This document shows positions 53,161 through 64,000 of a stretch of DNA of 64,000 nucleotides, in pieces. Source of the DNA: Bicyclus anynana (Eukaryota; Arthropoda; Insecta; Lepidoptera; Nymphalidae); contig NC_069086.1 in NCBI RefSeq assembly GCF_947172395.1, forward strand, positions 18,675,572 to 18,739,571. The letters run 5' to 3'. A model generated the notes under the pieces. The model ran no database searches. It saw nothing but the letters and a program-made list of their open reading frames with translations, and had not been told where the DNA came from. A program made the translations under genes and the position numbers. Every line of letters starts with the position of its first letter. Position 1 is the first letter of the stretch.

Positions 53161-53899
53161 CCGCTTAATACCAGTCATAGTTTCAATGGACGAGGAAACA
53201 TATGAATAAAAAGCTTTCTTTCTTACCTCCTAGTTGTATGGATGATTATATTATTTAAATACCCGACAGCCGTTATTCGTCAAACTTTTTTATTACAAGG
53301 GCTCGGACATGAGAAAGTTTCGGGCCGGCGCGGCTTTTGAACTTTTGATTTCCATAATTGTGTTCCGGAGATTTATCAGCTGAAAGTTATGGCCTATAAA
53401 ATCTCAACCGAACCCATACAACCTTTCTTTCTTGCTTCGTAGAGAACACTGAAACATCGTCCAGAGATTATTATAACTAACTGATTTTAATACTTCCATA
53501 TATACAAATCTAAGTTCTGTATCTTTAACTCTACACGTAATAAAAGAGGAAGTCTATATCCAGCAATGAAACAGATTAACAATAATAAAATAACTGTCTG
53601 CATATTAAAAACGAAAAGTTCCTATTAAAAATAAATAGATTAAATTTTTTCTCTTACGTTTCTCACATGAATATTTATATTTTATATCAACCTCATCACT
53701 TCTTCCCAAAAACGCAAAGTATTCTATTTCTAAAGCTATCTCATTCATCATGAAACGTAAACATACCCAAAATGGACCTTCGCATTTGTGATGCAAAAAA
53801 ATGCAACCCTTAACTTAACCCTTGGCCTCTCCGACCCTAAGACTATGCGATCTGCATAATCGTAAATTAAAAACATACCGTAGAGTTTTGCATGACAAA

Positions 53900-54080
53900 A
53901 GCGCGCTGACCGTCCATTCCCACACGGCACAAACAGGTTGAGTGCAAGTGCATTTTAGCAATGTCTAATGGTGCAGCGGGGTATTGTCCGAACTGACCGT
54001 TGGGCCTACGAGACCCACAGGAGGATTAGGCGCAGGGTTGCATGCAAATCATTATGCAAGATGACCGTTAGATGCGACAA
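53900..54080. promoter_or_regulatory. Block with POU octamer ATGCAAAT, candidate enhancer
   Basis: ATGCAAAT at 54042-54049, a perfect octamer, lies in a balanced-composition block with two GACCGTT(A/G)G words (53995 and 54062). No coding signal. Confidence 0.25.
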
Positions 54081-56707
54081 AGCCGATGCTGTCTTTGTGA
54101 TTTATTTGCTTTTTATTTAAATCGCTTTTATAACGGTTACTCCGCAGAACGGCTGTCGTGGATTCACAAATAGTTTGCAACATGTAAATCTCAATATGAA
54201 TATATTATATATGTATATTGAAGATGCAATCTTGAGCGTTGTAGTACAATTGGTTATTTTGTATGCCTTTTATTTTGTCCAAAAGTAGAGCCGTAACTGT
54301 TCATATTCTCTAGCTTTTTGTCTCCAAGCTAATTAGCGCAAATAATAAATCAGCCCACTTTTAATTCTAACAATAATCGTCTGTTTTGTTATTAATTTAA
54401 TAATTTTCACAATATTTTGACCGCAACATAACTACCTAAACAGGCCAGCTGCAAATATAAACATTTAAAACTATACAAATGATGCAATCGAGAGTTATAA
54501 ATTTTCCAGTAACCGTGTAAAAATACAATTAAGTACCAACAATTGTTTCAAACATACGCAAATACACATGCAGTTCCTTGAACTGTAAAATTCTTGACTA
54601 ATAACTCTTCGACGTCTACATACACGCCAACTTACTACTCTGATTTGGTTGTCTATATACATACACTTATCACAAACACGAGATTTCATGCTATTCTTAT
54701 CGTTTACCAAAGATTTTATGTGGTATGAAAACCACAAAAATATACAATTAAAGGAACATATAATATAATTGTGTGTAAAAACAATAAAATCGACAGATAA
54801 ATTTTCGAAGATTTCAACTTTTAGATAATACTCTAGTAAACACAATTTCAGCGACCAAAGCTGAGGATTTTGGTTTTTATTATTCTTGTTCGCGAACTTA
54901 CGTTTTCACAATAATTATCTTACGACCCTCTTTATTCACAATGCACTTGAGATAATATTTATTGATACTAGGACATATCCACAGAACAGGAAACCCTAAA
55001 AGCTAACGCATTAAATCAGGTTGGCTTGTCTGCTTGATTTCCAATGTAGCTTAACGTATTTGTCGCCACGTCTAAAATTGATCTAACTGTGTCAGACCTA
55101 TTTATAATTTCACTTACGAGTAAAAATGTCCTCTATTAATGTATTTTTTTATTGTACGGATTGACACAATTCTTTGTCTTGGAAAAGATGACTTCACCGC
55201 TTTATATGATGCTTATAACAATTTATTGCTAATTTAACTCACGAATTATGATTATAACTGAACTTATTATATAAGATTTTTTAATTTAACTTTCTTCTAA
55301 TTTATATTTGACTTCATATTTAGATTCTGTTCTCAAATAAATCAGAATGGAAACTTTATATATTTTTCGGGCAGTTTCTTTGCATATCGTTCATATTGTC
55401 TGAATCAATGTGATATTTTTGACTATTTATATCCTGGATAGACTTATTTATGAATAGTATCTTGTTCGTGTTTTTCGTTCAAAAGAGACTTGAATACATA
55501 ATTACCTACCTGCGTATACCTACGTAGTTAGATTGATTAAAAGCTTTACCGTAATGTAAGTGCCGCGAGCCCTACGTGACGAACGTACCAAAGCAAACAA
55601 ATCCGCTTTATATCAAATTAGTTATAAGTAAATATACATTATACGTAAAATGGATAAAAACTGTTAAGTATTTATAATGTTTTATAGTTATTCTAGATTA
55701 TAATCTAATACTGTGTTGACGTGATTCATTAACAAACATACAAAGTAACGCTACACTTTCATAGTTATAATATTTAAAGGTTTGATATATCCGAATACCA
55801 ACTTAATTTAAGCCGAATAGTCCAAAATTATACTATAAAGCTGATAAATGTAAACGTATAACTGAGGGTAAAGTTAAAAAGATTGAGGCCACATTCGATG
55901 GTTCACAATACGCCGTTTGTGTGATAACTGGCTTCCGAGTCCACATCAATGATACTTTGCGGCCTTTCCGCACGAGGGCGGCATTCACCATTGTGAGCGC
56001 GACCAGAGAGGATCCTTATAATCATTAAAACCGGTCACCATTGATGTAATACAAACCAACGATCTCATGAAAGAGAGCCCAACAAAAATAAAACAATTAT
56101 GCTTTGCTATTCATTTTGCAATCTGTATAATATAATATTTATTTAGTTATTATCAATTTGATTAGGAATTGTACGACGGCATAAAATAAGGCATAGAGTC
56201 AAACACTACTAAGAGAAACAGCACTTTTGCTGAGGAAAACGACAGTAGTAGTTCTTAAGCGGTTTTGTCTTTCAGGTTTCAATTCACCATTTAATAAGTA
56301 ATGAGAAAATTAAACGAAAATGTATTCACACAAGATATGCACCTAAACAATAAATAAAACTCAGATAGAGTTAATACCTAAAACGGCTTCTTAAACCATT
56401 TAAATAATTAAATTGTGGTGATGTAAAAACACAACAAAATAGGGAATCCCGAAGGAACATCTGATAAATGGGAACTATCGATGATAGTAATTTTATACGG
56501 GAATTGCCACTTTGGGTATTTTAGGTATATGTCACGGCGATATTACATACGTTAGATAGCAATTGTAACTACCCAATTCTGTTATAGAGAATATTTTAGA
56601 AGATGAGCTAGTTCAAAAATAGCCTCACACAAGACTGGTACCCTAGACCTCATGATCCAATGCCACACAGGCTAATCAATAGACCAACGAGGCAATTCAA
56701 CAAGTAT

Positions 56708-56997
56708 TAATATTAACAACCTTATTTGGCTCACTTCTGACCACAGGTCTCCTCGCAGAATGACAGAAGGTATCTACTCTATGGTAGAATAGCTAGTCCA
56801 CCACGCTGGCCTTATACGGATTGACAGACTTCAAATACGTAGAGAATTAAGAAAATTCTTCACGATGGTTTTCCTTCACCGTTGGATGCGTGATAATTCA
56901 TTTCAAAAATTGCACATAACTGAAAACTTGGAGGTGCATGCCCCGGACTCCCTCCGAATCGAAGGCAGAGGTTATAATCACTGCGCCATCACGGCTC
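56708..56997 (-). mobile_element. tRNA-derived SINE, family 2, copy 5, next to exon 3
   Basis: Diverged reverse copy: CCACGCTGGCCTTATACGGATTG, AGAGAATTAAGAAAATTCTTCACG and GGAGGTGCATGCCCCGGAC in parts match the reverse complement of the family body and head. An 11-bp target duplication with one mismatch (TCAACAAGTAT 56697-56707; TCAACGAGTAT 56998-57008) flanks it. Its end is only 60 bases before the first base of exon 3. Confidence 0.88.
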
Positions 56998-57057
56998 TCA
57001 ACGAGTATCGTATTGAAGATTTTTTCACAGTATGTAACTTTGTGTGTGTATGCGCAG

Positions 57058-57261
57058 GTTCCCTCCCCCCGTCGCCCGCGGACAGTGGCGTGTCGGACGT
57101 GGAGTCGTCGTCGTCGGGCGCGGGCTCGGCGGAGGAGCTGAAGGCGCGCCTGCAGCCGCCCCCGCCCGCACCCTTCCACACGCCCTTCCTGCCCTTCTAC
57201 CAGCAGCACCAGATCGCCAGCTCGCTGCAACACCATGTCGCCACACACCCCAGGCCGCCTG
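57058..57261 (+). CDS. Eip74EF: E74 ETS transcription factor, coding exon 3
   Basis: Exon of 204 bases giving residues 170-237. It opens with SLPPSPADSGVSDVESSSSG and then EELKARL, nearly identical to the Drosophila E74 segment FPPSPADSGVSDVDSSSSG followed by DELKARL; this is the strongest evidence for the gene. A proline-rich part and a Gln/His-rich part (FLPFYQQHQIASSLQHH) follow, comparable to the fly LHTGTFLHPNLYQ region. Acceptor TATGCGCAG, donor G|GTGAGT, phase 1 at both ends. A second acceptor, TTTTTTCACAG ending at 57030, would add nine residues in frame; the fly junction (TTG|SFPPSP) favours the downstream site. The ETS domain must be encoded beyond the right edge of the window. The open frame continues upstream into the SINE, which is not part of the gene. 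Confidence 0.93.
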
Positions 57262-57322
57262 GTGAGTACACTTATCTTTTTATTTTAAAAATTTCTAGAA
57301 TACATGTTAGTTTTAAAAGAGA

Positions 57323-57813
57323 CCTAATCGGAATATTGGCCAAGTTTTAAGCAAGGGTTGTACAGAATATTAAGCATGTTTTAACCGAGAGTTACGCAAA
57401 ATATTAGCCATGTTGCTACCCGAGGTTAATGCAAAATGTTAGCCATTTTTACTCAGGGTTACGCAGCATATTAGCCATGTTTGTAACCGAGTCTTGTGCA
57501 GAATGTTAGCCATATTTTAATCTAGGGATACGTAGAACATTAGCCATGTTTTAAACTAAGGGCTAAGCAGAATATTAGCCATGTTTTACCCGAGATTAAT
57601 GCAAATTATTAGGCATTTTTTTACCTGAGAATAGAGAAACCTAGAGAATATTGGAATGTTTTCAATTCAGAGTTATACAGAATTTAGCCACGCCTATAAC
57701 CAAGGTTTATGAAGAATAGTAGCCATCTTTTTAAACAAGATTTATACCAGCATATTAGCCAAAATTTTCACCAAGGATTATACAGAATATTAGCGGTGTT
57801 TTTATTCGCCTCC
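57323..57813 (+). repeat. Degenerate minisatellite, about 14 units of about 35 bases
   Basis: Units share a core close to GCAGAATATTAGCCATGTTT followed by TAACC-GAGG and GTTA. They are degenerate and differ by small indels; unit starts are about 32-42 bases apart. The array begins 62 bases after the exon 3 donor and has no coding frame. Confidence 0.9.
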
Positions 57814-58078
57814 AGAATAATTAGAGTTATGTTTTTCAAGCGTCTTTGTATCTTTTACAATTTTTCGTAAATAATTTTAGTTGAATGCATTAAACAAATA
57901 ATAAATACGAACATCCATTACATTGTTGTTCGTCTCAAAAAGTCGTCGTCTATAAAACGATCGTACGTACAATAAAAGTAAATACACAACGTAAGTACTC
58001 CGCATACGTACGCCGCGTGTGGAGTTTCATCGGAAAATAAAAACGTAAGATGTAGCGTAGTAGCTATTGTTTGGAGGA

Positions 58079-58120
58079 AGGTGACCGAACCACCGGTGAA
58101 CGAACCACCCGGAAGGTCAC
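58079..58120. repeat. Inverted GGTGACC / GGTCACC with ETS core
   Basis: GGTGACC near 58079 and GGTCACC near 58114 are exact reverse complements separated by 28 bases. The second follows ACCCGGAAGGTCA, which joins a CCGGAA ETS core to an AGGTCA nuclear-receptor half-site. Confidence 0.6.
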
Positions 58121-59793
58121 CCTCAGGGGACGGCGGGAGCAGACGCGGTGATACTTGACCCTTTACTTTGAAATATGATTTCAATACATTCTATCAGGTG
58201 TTGGTATCAAAGCCAATTTTGATTTCGTATTTCACACACAATCTTCCTTCAATATTTATATGTACTTCCAAACAGATTCCTCTGTGGTCTGCTTAAAATA
58301 TAGTCTAAATCTTACTTACTCTATGTCTTGTGTTTGCTTTTCCGTCTTCTCAGGAGGTGCGTTAATGTAAACAGAAAAGGTAATCAACGTACATGTGCGT
58401 AAAATAAAAAAGGCGATGAAATATTTTTAATACAGCAATTGTATCCTTTCAAATGTTTTTAAATTAAAATATATTTGAAATTTTAAACTTGGAATATTAG
58501 TAGGGTACATTTGCTAAGTTAACAAATGTTTCCCACACTTAAAATTTTCTTTAGGTTGTAATTTTAGAAATCATCAAATCAAAAAATGTTAACCATACTT
58601 TTAGTAATTGGGGGGCCAATTACTAAAAATATAGCTAACATTTTTTTCCTCTTCAACTATTAGTACTAAAAGCACGTAAGCATCATATGTTAGATTATTA
58701 TTGTAGGTCGTACGTACTTCCGGGGTCTGCACTGGCCGCCAGCCAGTCTGTCCCGTACCACGGATCACATTAAATCGCGAGTAATTCACCAACTCGACCA
58801 CAACTCACGCTGCACTCGCCACAATACGTGCGAGTGAAAGAATGTGATAAGTGAGTTTTTATAAACAGCGCGATTAATTCGACGCCTGATTTAGCTCCAA
58901 CGCGGTGGGATTTACGAATTGACGACCCCAATGTACGTAGAGTAGTGATGCTTATGACTGGCAACTTTATTGTCGATAGCATCAGCTGTAAAAATTACAA
59001 TTTTTTTATCTTTTTTTGAAAATTAAATTTAATAGTTATAATAAATGAGTATACCTACTACGATGACATAATTTGAGAACCGTCATAAGTTTCTTTAGTT
59101 TTCCTTTAGTCAACTTTCCAAACATGACACTGTATTTTATTAAAGTAAATATACTGTCAATGCAAAATTAAATATAAGTACGCCAATACAATACAATACC
59201 TCTCGTTTTCCTCTAAAACCACAGAATACATAATACATGTACCTACACTTGTATAGGTATAAACTTCTATAACTCTAAGAAATGTTGTTATTGTTTACAA
59301 TAATAAAATTGTATTATTCATTCATAATTCTATGTTAAATTATGCATAATGCTATAAATAAAATTCGAAATAGTTTACAACATCATAGTCTTTTTGCACA
59401 ATTTACTTACACGCAATGTGTTATTAGTAACAGATATGATTCTAGGTGACCTATAATATGAGAGAAGTACCAAGTTAGTCATCATAGCAGATCACATTAT
59501 TATGTATTATTTATAACATCGCATTCCAATAGATAAAATTAAATTCGTAAACAAATTGAACTTACAAAAATAAGACTCTGACTGAAGACAATAAAGGTTA
59601 TTGCATTCTTGCTTAATAAGGAAACTTAACTTTAAAAGCCTTTTGTTTTTACTTGACTACGGTTACGATATTTAACGTCATTTGCATATTCACTCATGTT
59701 TTCTAAAGCATGCCTCTGGTTGGCCTAGTCTTAGCGTTCCGCATGTCACAAGTAATTATATTACTCACTAAACAGACTAATTTGAACCTGATC

Positions 59794-59824
59794 AATAATT
59801 TTATCGAGTATCGATAAAATTATT
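59794..59824. repeat. Perfect hairpin, 14-bp arms and GTA loop
   Basis: AATAATTTTATCGA (59794-59807) is the exact reverse complement of 59811-59824. AT-rich; no other features around it. Confidence 0.9.
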
Positions 59825-60749
59825 AATATATCTTCAATACACATCTCTATCATATAACAACGGAATCAGTGTAGTTCATAGTAATATACCAGACGTCATG
59901 TCCTGGTACAACTTAAAAATAAACATTAGTTTTAAAAATGGAATTTAATCTTAAAGTAATCTCTGGAACAAATGAGCACACTGCAATTAGCTCAGCCACC
60001 GGTGAGCACCTGTTCGCTTACGTTGACGTATAATTAAATACTCTATCCTTTAGTATATAGGTGTATTGCGGATTTTTATTATACGCATGCTAGTTGAAAA
60101 GCAATACAAACTAATAAACCACCTCCATGCATAGGGATGTTCAGTAGATTACGACTTGGTTTATCGATAAAATTAATTTTCATCTAGCACTGAAAATTAA
60201 AACATAACGTAGTTAGGTATTATAAAGTTTTCTTTTTAAATTAAACGGTCAGGTATTCGTTAACTGAATTAAAATTGCCCATTAATTTAAATTTTAGTGT
60301 CCATTAAAGTTGTAATGTTATAATTTTTTGGAGGAATGTAGTAATGTAAATGTATCACATAATATGTACTAATCGTAAAAGAGCTTGGCATTCATTTTTA
60401 TGGACTCCACTTATGAGTTTCTTGATGGTTTCTTCTTAGTTATCATTATTATTCACTACAAAAATAAACTTGACGTTTCAAAAATTCTCATAATATAAAT
60501 ATAAATAAGCCTAGCTGAAATATTTTGATTTAATTTTCCACATTTTTCATTGGTAGAATCTACAAATTTGAGTACCTATTTAAAACGATAAAAGTAAATG
60601 AATAAAATGGGAGAAAAACTTAAAAATGATGCTCCATATCGAAGTCGCGTCGCATCCCTAGCGCGGAACCAGTTGGCATAGCGATGCATCGGATGCCTGT
60701 CCTCAGCTATTTGACATTGTACAAGGTCAGTGCTCCTAATATAAAGATG

Positions 60750-60820
60750 CAAAAACGTCCGCCGCCGTCCCCCTCCCCCCCTACTCCGCCGCCGCGCGCG
60801 ACGCATGCGAAACTACCACT
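60750..60820. promoter_or_regulatory. Short C-rich/CpG-rich pocket
   Basis: GTCCGCCGCCGTCCCCC and CCGCCGCCGCGCGCGACG in AT-rich intron. No frame or TATA box supports a gene on either strand. Confidence 0.2.
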
Positions 60821-61969
60821 TTCGATTGTTGCATTTCAATATTACTGAGTACTGAGCTTCCCAACTAACGCCACAGGGCAAACAATAAAAGTTTCAATGT
60901 TAACTATTACCATCAGAGAAATCGTGGTCAAGCCCGAGCTTATTTCATCTACAGCTGGAATATATTATTATCCTTATACTCTGGTTTTCTGGTGGTATTT
61001 CCGTCATTGCTGAAAGTCTTAGTTCTGGTAAGATCCTCATGTGGGAACATTCCACCAGCTTCTACTGATCTTCAATCTCTTAAAATTTTATGTTACAACT
61101 TTGATTTCTACGATGAAATCTATGAATGTGTCCACTGCTTTATCGCATCGTTTTTATGATCAACTTCTGAATAATAAAATTGATTAAACGTACCTAAAAT
61201 TGTGGAAACATTTACTAATTGGTTAACTACTACATTATTTTAAGTTACATTTAAAATATTTAATAAAAATAGTATACAGCTACAAAATATAAATCAAAGT
61301 GCAAACAGCATCAACTAAGCGCGAGTAACGGAAAAGATAAGATTTGTCACAAAAAAAATGATAACAACACAGACAGGAAGAAGTACCATACCAGTGTGTC
61401 ACGTCCTGCATTGTTTTTATATTTTGTTGACATGTCCACACTCCACTTGTACACTTGTACAACTTGTGAGAATAAAATAATCGTGCTGCGAACAATTTGA
61501 GAATAATATAAATACCCGTCTTCTACTTATATTATGTGATGTGTATATCTTTCCCTCCGTTTCTTCCTTTTCTTTCATGATATTATTGATTTAATTAACG
61601 ATAGTCATCAAGGTTTTCATTAATTTTAGCCTTTATGGGAGTTTTTACATACACAGATCACCTATTTTTATGAATAATTCCTATCTAACGTCTTACTAAC
61701 TATAAAACAGTCAAAGGTTGTCGAAGTCGCTACATTACATTATCTTGCATATTCTATTCTAATTATTTCAACTTCTGAATATTATCAGTGACTTCTTTCC
61801 TCTCTTACGATTAAATATACTAATCAAACCCACTTAAGATAAGACTCATATAGCAGTATTAAAACTAATTATAGCTAAACACTGCCAAACAATTTTATCT
61901 CGTAATCCTTCATAACATGTAGCTTCTCTTAACAAACTTACGTTTAACAACGCAATAAATGGGATCATT

Positions 61970-62300
61970 ACAGTGAGTACACTCATGAAAGTAGCAAGCT
62001 ATTGTAGTGTACGGAGGCTGTCGGATCGTGTCAGGGAAGGCGTGCGTTGCTGTAACCACACACGAAATTTCGATGTTGCAAACGCGTTGCGAAACAGTGC
62101 CGGCGCTCGGGCCGCCATTGTCAGCCACTGGCGAAACACACGACCTTCCTACTCGGATTGGGCAGTCGAAACCTGATTCGAGTGTGTGCGATAACAACAA
62201 TCTTTGCCGCCGACCGGTACACGCGAGGTACATGTCTCGCTGAAGCGTTACAGGCGAAACAAATGACAATTTTCGCTAGAAGCAGCGACGAGTACTGTTG
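61970..62300. promoter_or_regulatory. Balanced-composition block, candidate constrained non-coding element
   Basis: A 330-base block with GC content well above the intron and open frames of 119 residues on the minus and 78 on the plus strand. None shows a domain, and the frames overlap on both strands as expected of composition. It may be an enhancer or an unrecognised exon; I cannot decide. Confidence 0.25.
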
Positions 62301-62950
62301 AGAAATGTTGATTTTTTTAGGCTTAGTTAGGTACCCATAATATTTCTTTTCTTATCTCATATACTTAGTAGTTTTAAAACGCAAAAAAGTAACTATTTGG
62401 TATTCATACTTCAATTTAACTCAGTAATTTTAACACACGGATTTTCAATTCGAAGTTTAAATAGTAATTTCAAATAATTCCGATAACCTGTTATTTCGCA
62501 AAACCAAAACTAAACTATATACATTCTCCTATCACAATTACCAAAAATTCTGTAGAGTTGTAGAGCATATTGATGTAAACAAATTTGAGGTTGAAAAAAA
62601 AGTGAAACGCCTTGAGAGACATGTTAAACAGGCATCTAATTTGTAGCTGGAGTGTGTCGAAACACAGAGATACAGCTCGCACCAGCTAAATCATCGGAGC
62701 CTTGGGGCGGTTGGCCAACTCGTGATGTGAAACACCATTCAACGGCGCGGCAGACGAGCGCTACCAAAGAATCGTAATGCGGATTGCGTCATGTACGAAA
62801 TGAATTAATACACAACACTCGTGTGGTAGAGGACCCCATGACGCTAAACATGGAACTCGTCTAACACAGGGATTCGTGTTTTGGAGCAGGAGGAATAAAT
62901 GGTCATTATTGTTTTCGCTTAGAGTGGTGTGGAAAGCATCTATAGATTTT

Positions 62951-63255
62951 TCATCATCAACATCATCATTATCGACCTATATTCGGCTCACTGCTGAACT
63001 CGAGTCTCCTCTCATAATAAGAGGGGTTAGTCCACCACGCTGACCCAATGCGGATTGGCAGACTTCACACACGCAGAGAATTATGAAAATTCTCAGGTAT
63101 GCAGTTTTGCTTTTCTCACCGTTTAAGACACTCGATATTTAATTTCTTAAAATGCACAAAACTGAAAAGTTGTAGATGCATGCCTCGGACCGAAATCGAA
63201 CCTACACCCTAAGGAATTAGATGTAGAAGTTATATCCACTGGGATAGCATGACTC
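62951..63255 (-). mobile_element. tRNA-derived SINE, family 2, copy 6
   Basis: Reverse copy with CCACCACGCTGACCCAATGCGG and CTTCACACACGCAGAGAATT in parts, tail CATCATCATTATCG at the left and head at the right (CCACTGGGATAGCATG). A 9-bp target duplication ATAGATTTT is at 62942-62950 and 63256-63264. Confidence 0.9.
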
Positions 63256-63779
63256 ATAGATTTTGCAACGTCAGGTAATAATACAATTTTATATATTTAT
63301 ATATTATAATTTATAATTTTGTTGGAGAGCAAAAATAAGCAATTAATAAGATGTAGTTTCCTAAGGTTTCTCACGAGATCTAGTAACATTTATCGAAAAT
63401 TAATCATGTAAAAATATTCCACTTTGCCTTGATTTTATTTTAGCTAAGACAAATTTATTTTTCTTTACTTTTTTTACCATTTTACATCACCAAATTTTCC
63501 TACGGTAGAAACTAACTAACTTGTAGAATATTTTAATATTAAACTTGAACTTCACATATCTTTACAAAAATTAATGAGAATACAAACTCGTTGCCTATTT
63601 ATTGCATTTTTTTTTAGACTGGTAGTTTTAGACTGGTAGAGTATTTTAACATTTTAGTAGTACTGTACTTATAATGCGCAAACAATAACGATCGATCTTT
63701 GATGTTATTAGAATTATTGTCTTATAGTAGCAAGTAGGTATTTTAGCGTGTGCGAATTAAAACTAAATAGCAGTAACGC

Positions 63780-64000
63780 GTTGAGCAGCAACAAACAGGA
63801 AAATCGTTCGCAGTGATGTAAGTGCGCGGCTCCGATTTGGAAGTTCGCGAATGTCAATAATAAACGTTCCGGTCCCCCCGAGGCGGCGGCGAAAATAGTC
63901 GCCAACTATTACTGTGAGCTATACGCTGCACTGCCCTTGAACCGGGGCACTGACCCCGCGCACACGCGCGCGCTGCTCGTACGGACGCGCGCGCACGCAC
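63780..64000. promoter_or_regulatory. CpG-rich block at the right edge, cut by the window
   Basis: GC content rises steadily towards the edge and ends in CACACGCGCGCGCTGC and GGACGCGCGCGCACGCAC, similar in texture to the leader of exon 1 at 7200-7300. It could be another promoter region or the approach to one. No coding frame can be judged because it is cut. Confidence 0.3.

Larger units (their letters stand above)
42453..57057 (+). other. E74 intron 2 (about 14.6 kb)
   Basis: Bounded by GTAACT and TATGCGCAG. Contains a perfect 21-bp hairpin, a Helitron, two SINEs and several GC-rich pockets, listed separately. No further coding exon is seen. Stretches such as 42700-44500, 47100-49700, 50700-51700 and 54100-55900 are AT-rich with only random open frames. 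Confidence 0.8.
57262..64000 (+). other. E74 intron 3, 5' part (runs off the window)
   Basis: Starts with a consensus GTGAGT. Holds a minisatellite at its start, a short hairpin, a SINE and three GC-rich pockets. No following E74 exon is seen before the edge; no ETS-domain coding sequence (no LWEFL or RALRYYY-like motif) appears in any frame. Confidence 0.8.

Noticed and set aside
54495..54845. 116-residue minus-strand frame rich in Cys, Ile and Phe
   Set aside because: Looks like random AT-rich translation; no repeated cysteine pattern or signal peptide at its start.
56865..57057. Upstream extension of the exon 3 reading frame
   Set aside because: It is translated SINE sequence and intron; the fly protein shows the exon starts at the SLPPSP block.
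61910..62269. 119-residue minus-strand frame
   Set aside because: Open frames exist on both strands of the same GC-richer block, as expected of composition; no recognisable protein.
1..64000. E74A-type first exon (MPFIDDALLWCPDNDG-like start)
   Set aside because: I looked for it in the GC-rich pockets upstream and in intron 1 and did not find it; it may lie outside the window.
1..64000. CRISPR arrays, operons, phage or plasmid genes
   Set aside because: Nothing of the kind; the sequence is animal nuclear DNA with introns and SINEs.

Overview
The window looks like nuclear DNA from a moth or butterfly (Lepidoptera). It is AT-rich and almost gene-free, and it carries several copies of two tRNA-derived SINE families, short Helitrons with TC...CTAG ends, and tails of RTE-like LINEs, all of lepidopteran type. 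The one gene I can support is the 5' part of the ecdysone-induced ETS transcription factor gene E74 (Eip74EF), on the plus strand. Its ETS DNA-binding domain would lie in exons beyond the right edge.

Layout: 1-7143 is upstream DNA with SINE remnants. At 7112-7146 there is a well-spaced TATA box and initiator, followed by a GC-rich 5' leader (7144-7498) with two very short upstream ORFs. Coding exon 1 (7499-7883) gives a 128-residue N-terminus with a PLDLS motif of the CtBP co-repressor type. Intron 1 (7884-42329, about 34 kb) holds most of the mobile elements, several perfect hairpins or palindromes, and some GC-rich pockets. Exon 2 (42330-42452) and exon 3 (57058-57261) encode the part that aligns with the Drosophila E74 region around PPSPADSGVSDV. 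Intron 2 is about 14.6 kb; intron 3 starts at 57262 and runs off the window.

All three exon boundaries are phase 1, so the joined frame is open: 237 complete codons in the window. Exons 2 and 3 are each a whole number of codons and could be skipped without a frameshift. The N-terminus is unlike the E74A start I know from Drosophila, so I infer that this is the promoter and first exon of a different (E74B-type) isoform, with any E74A promoter elsewhere.

I found no operon, CRISPR array, virus or other accessory system. The most interesting points are a 27-nt in-frame alternative acceptor at exon 3 with a SINE inserted just upstream, a 14-unit minisatellite right after exon 3, a scatter of perfect short-loop inverted repeats in the introns (including a 52-bp perfect palindrome), and candidate alternative promoters in intron 1.
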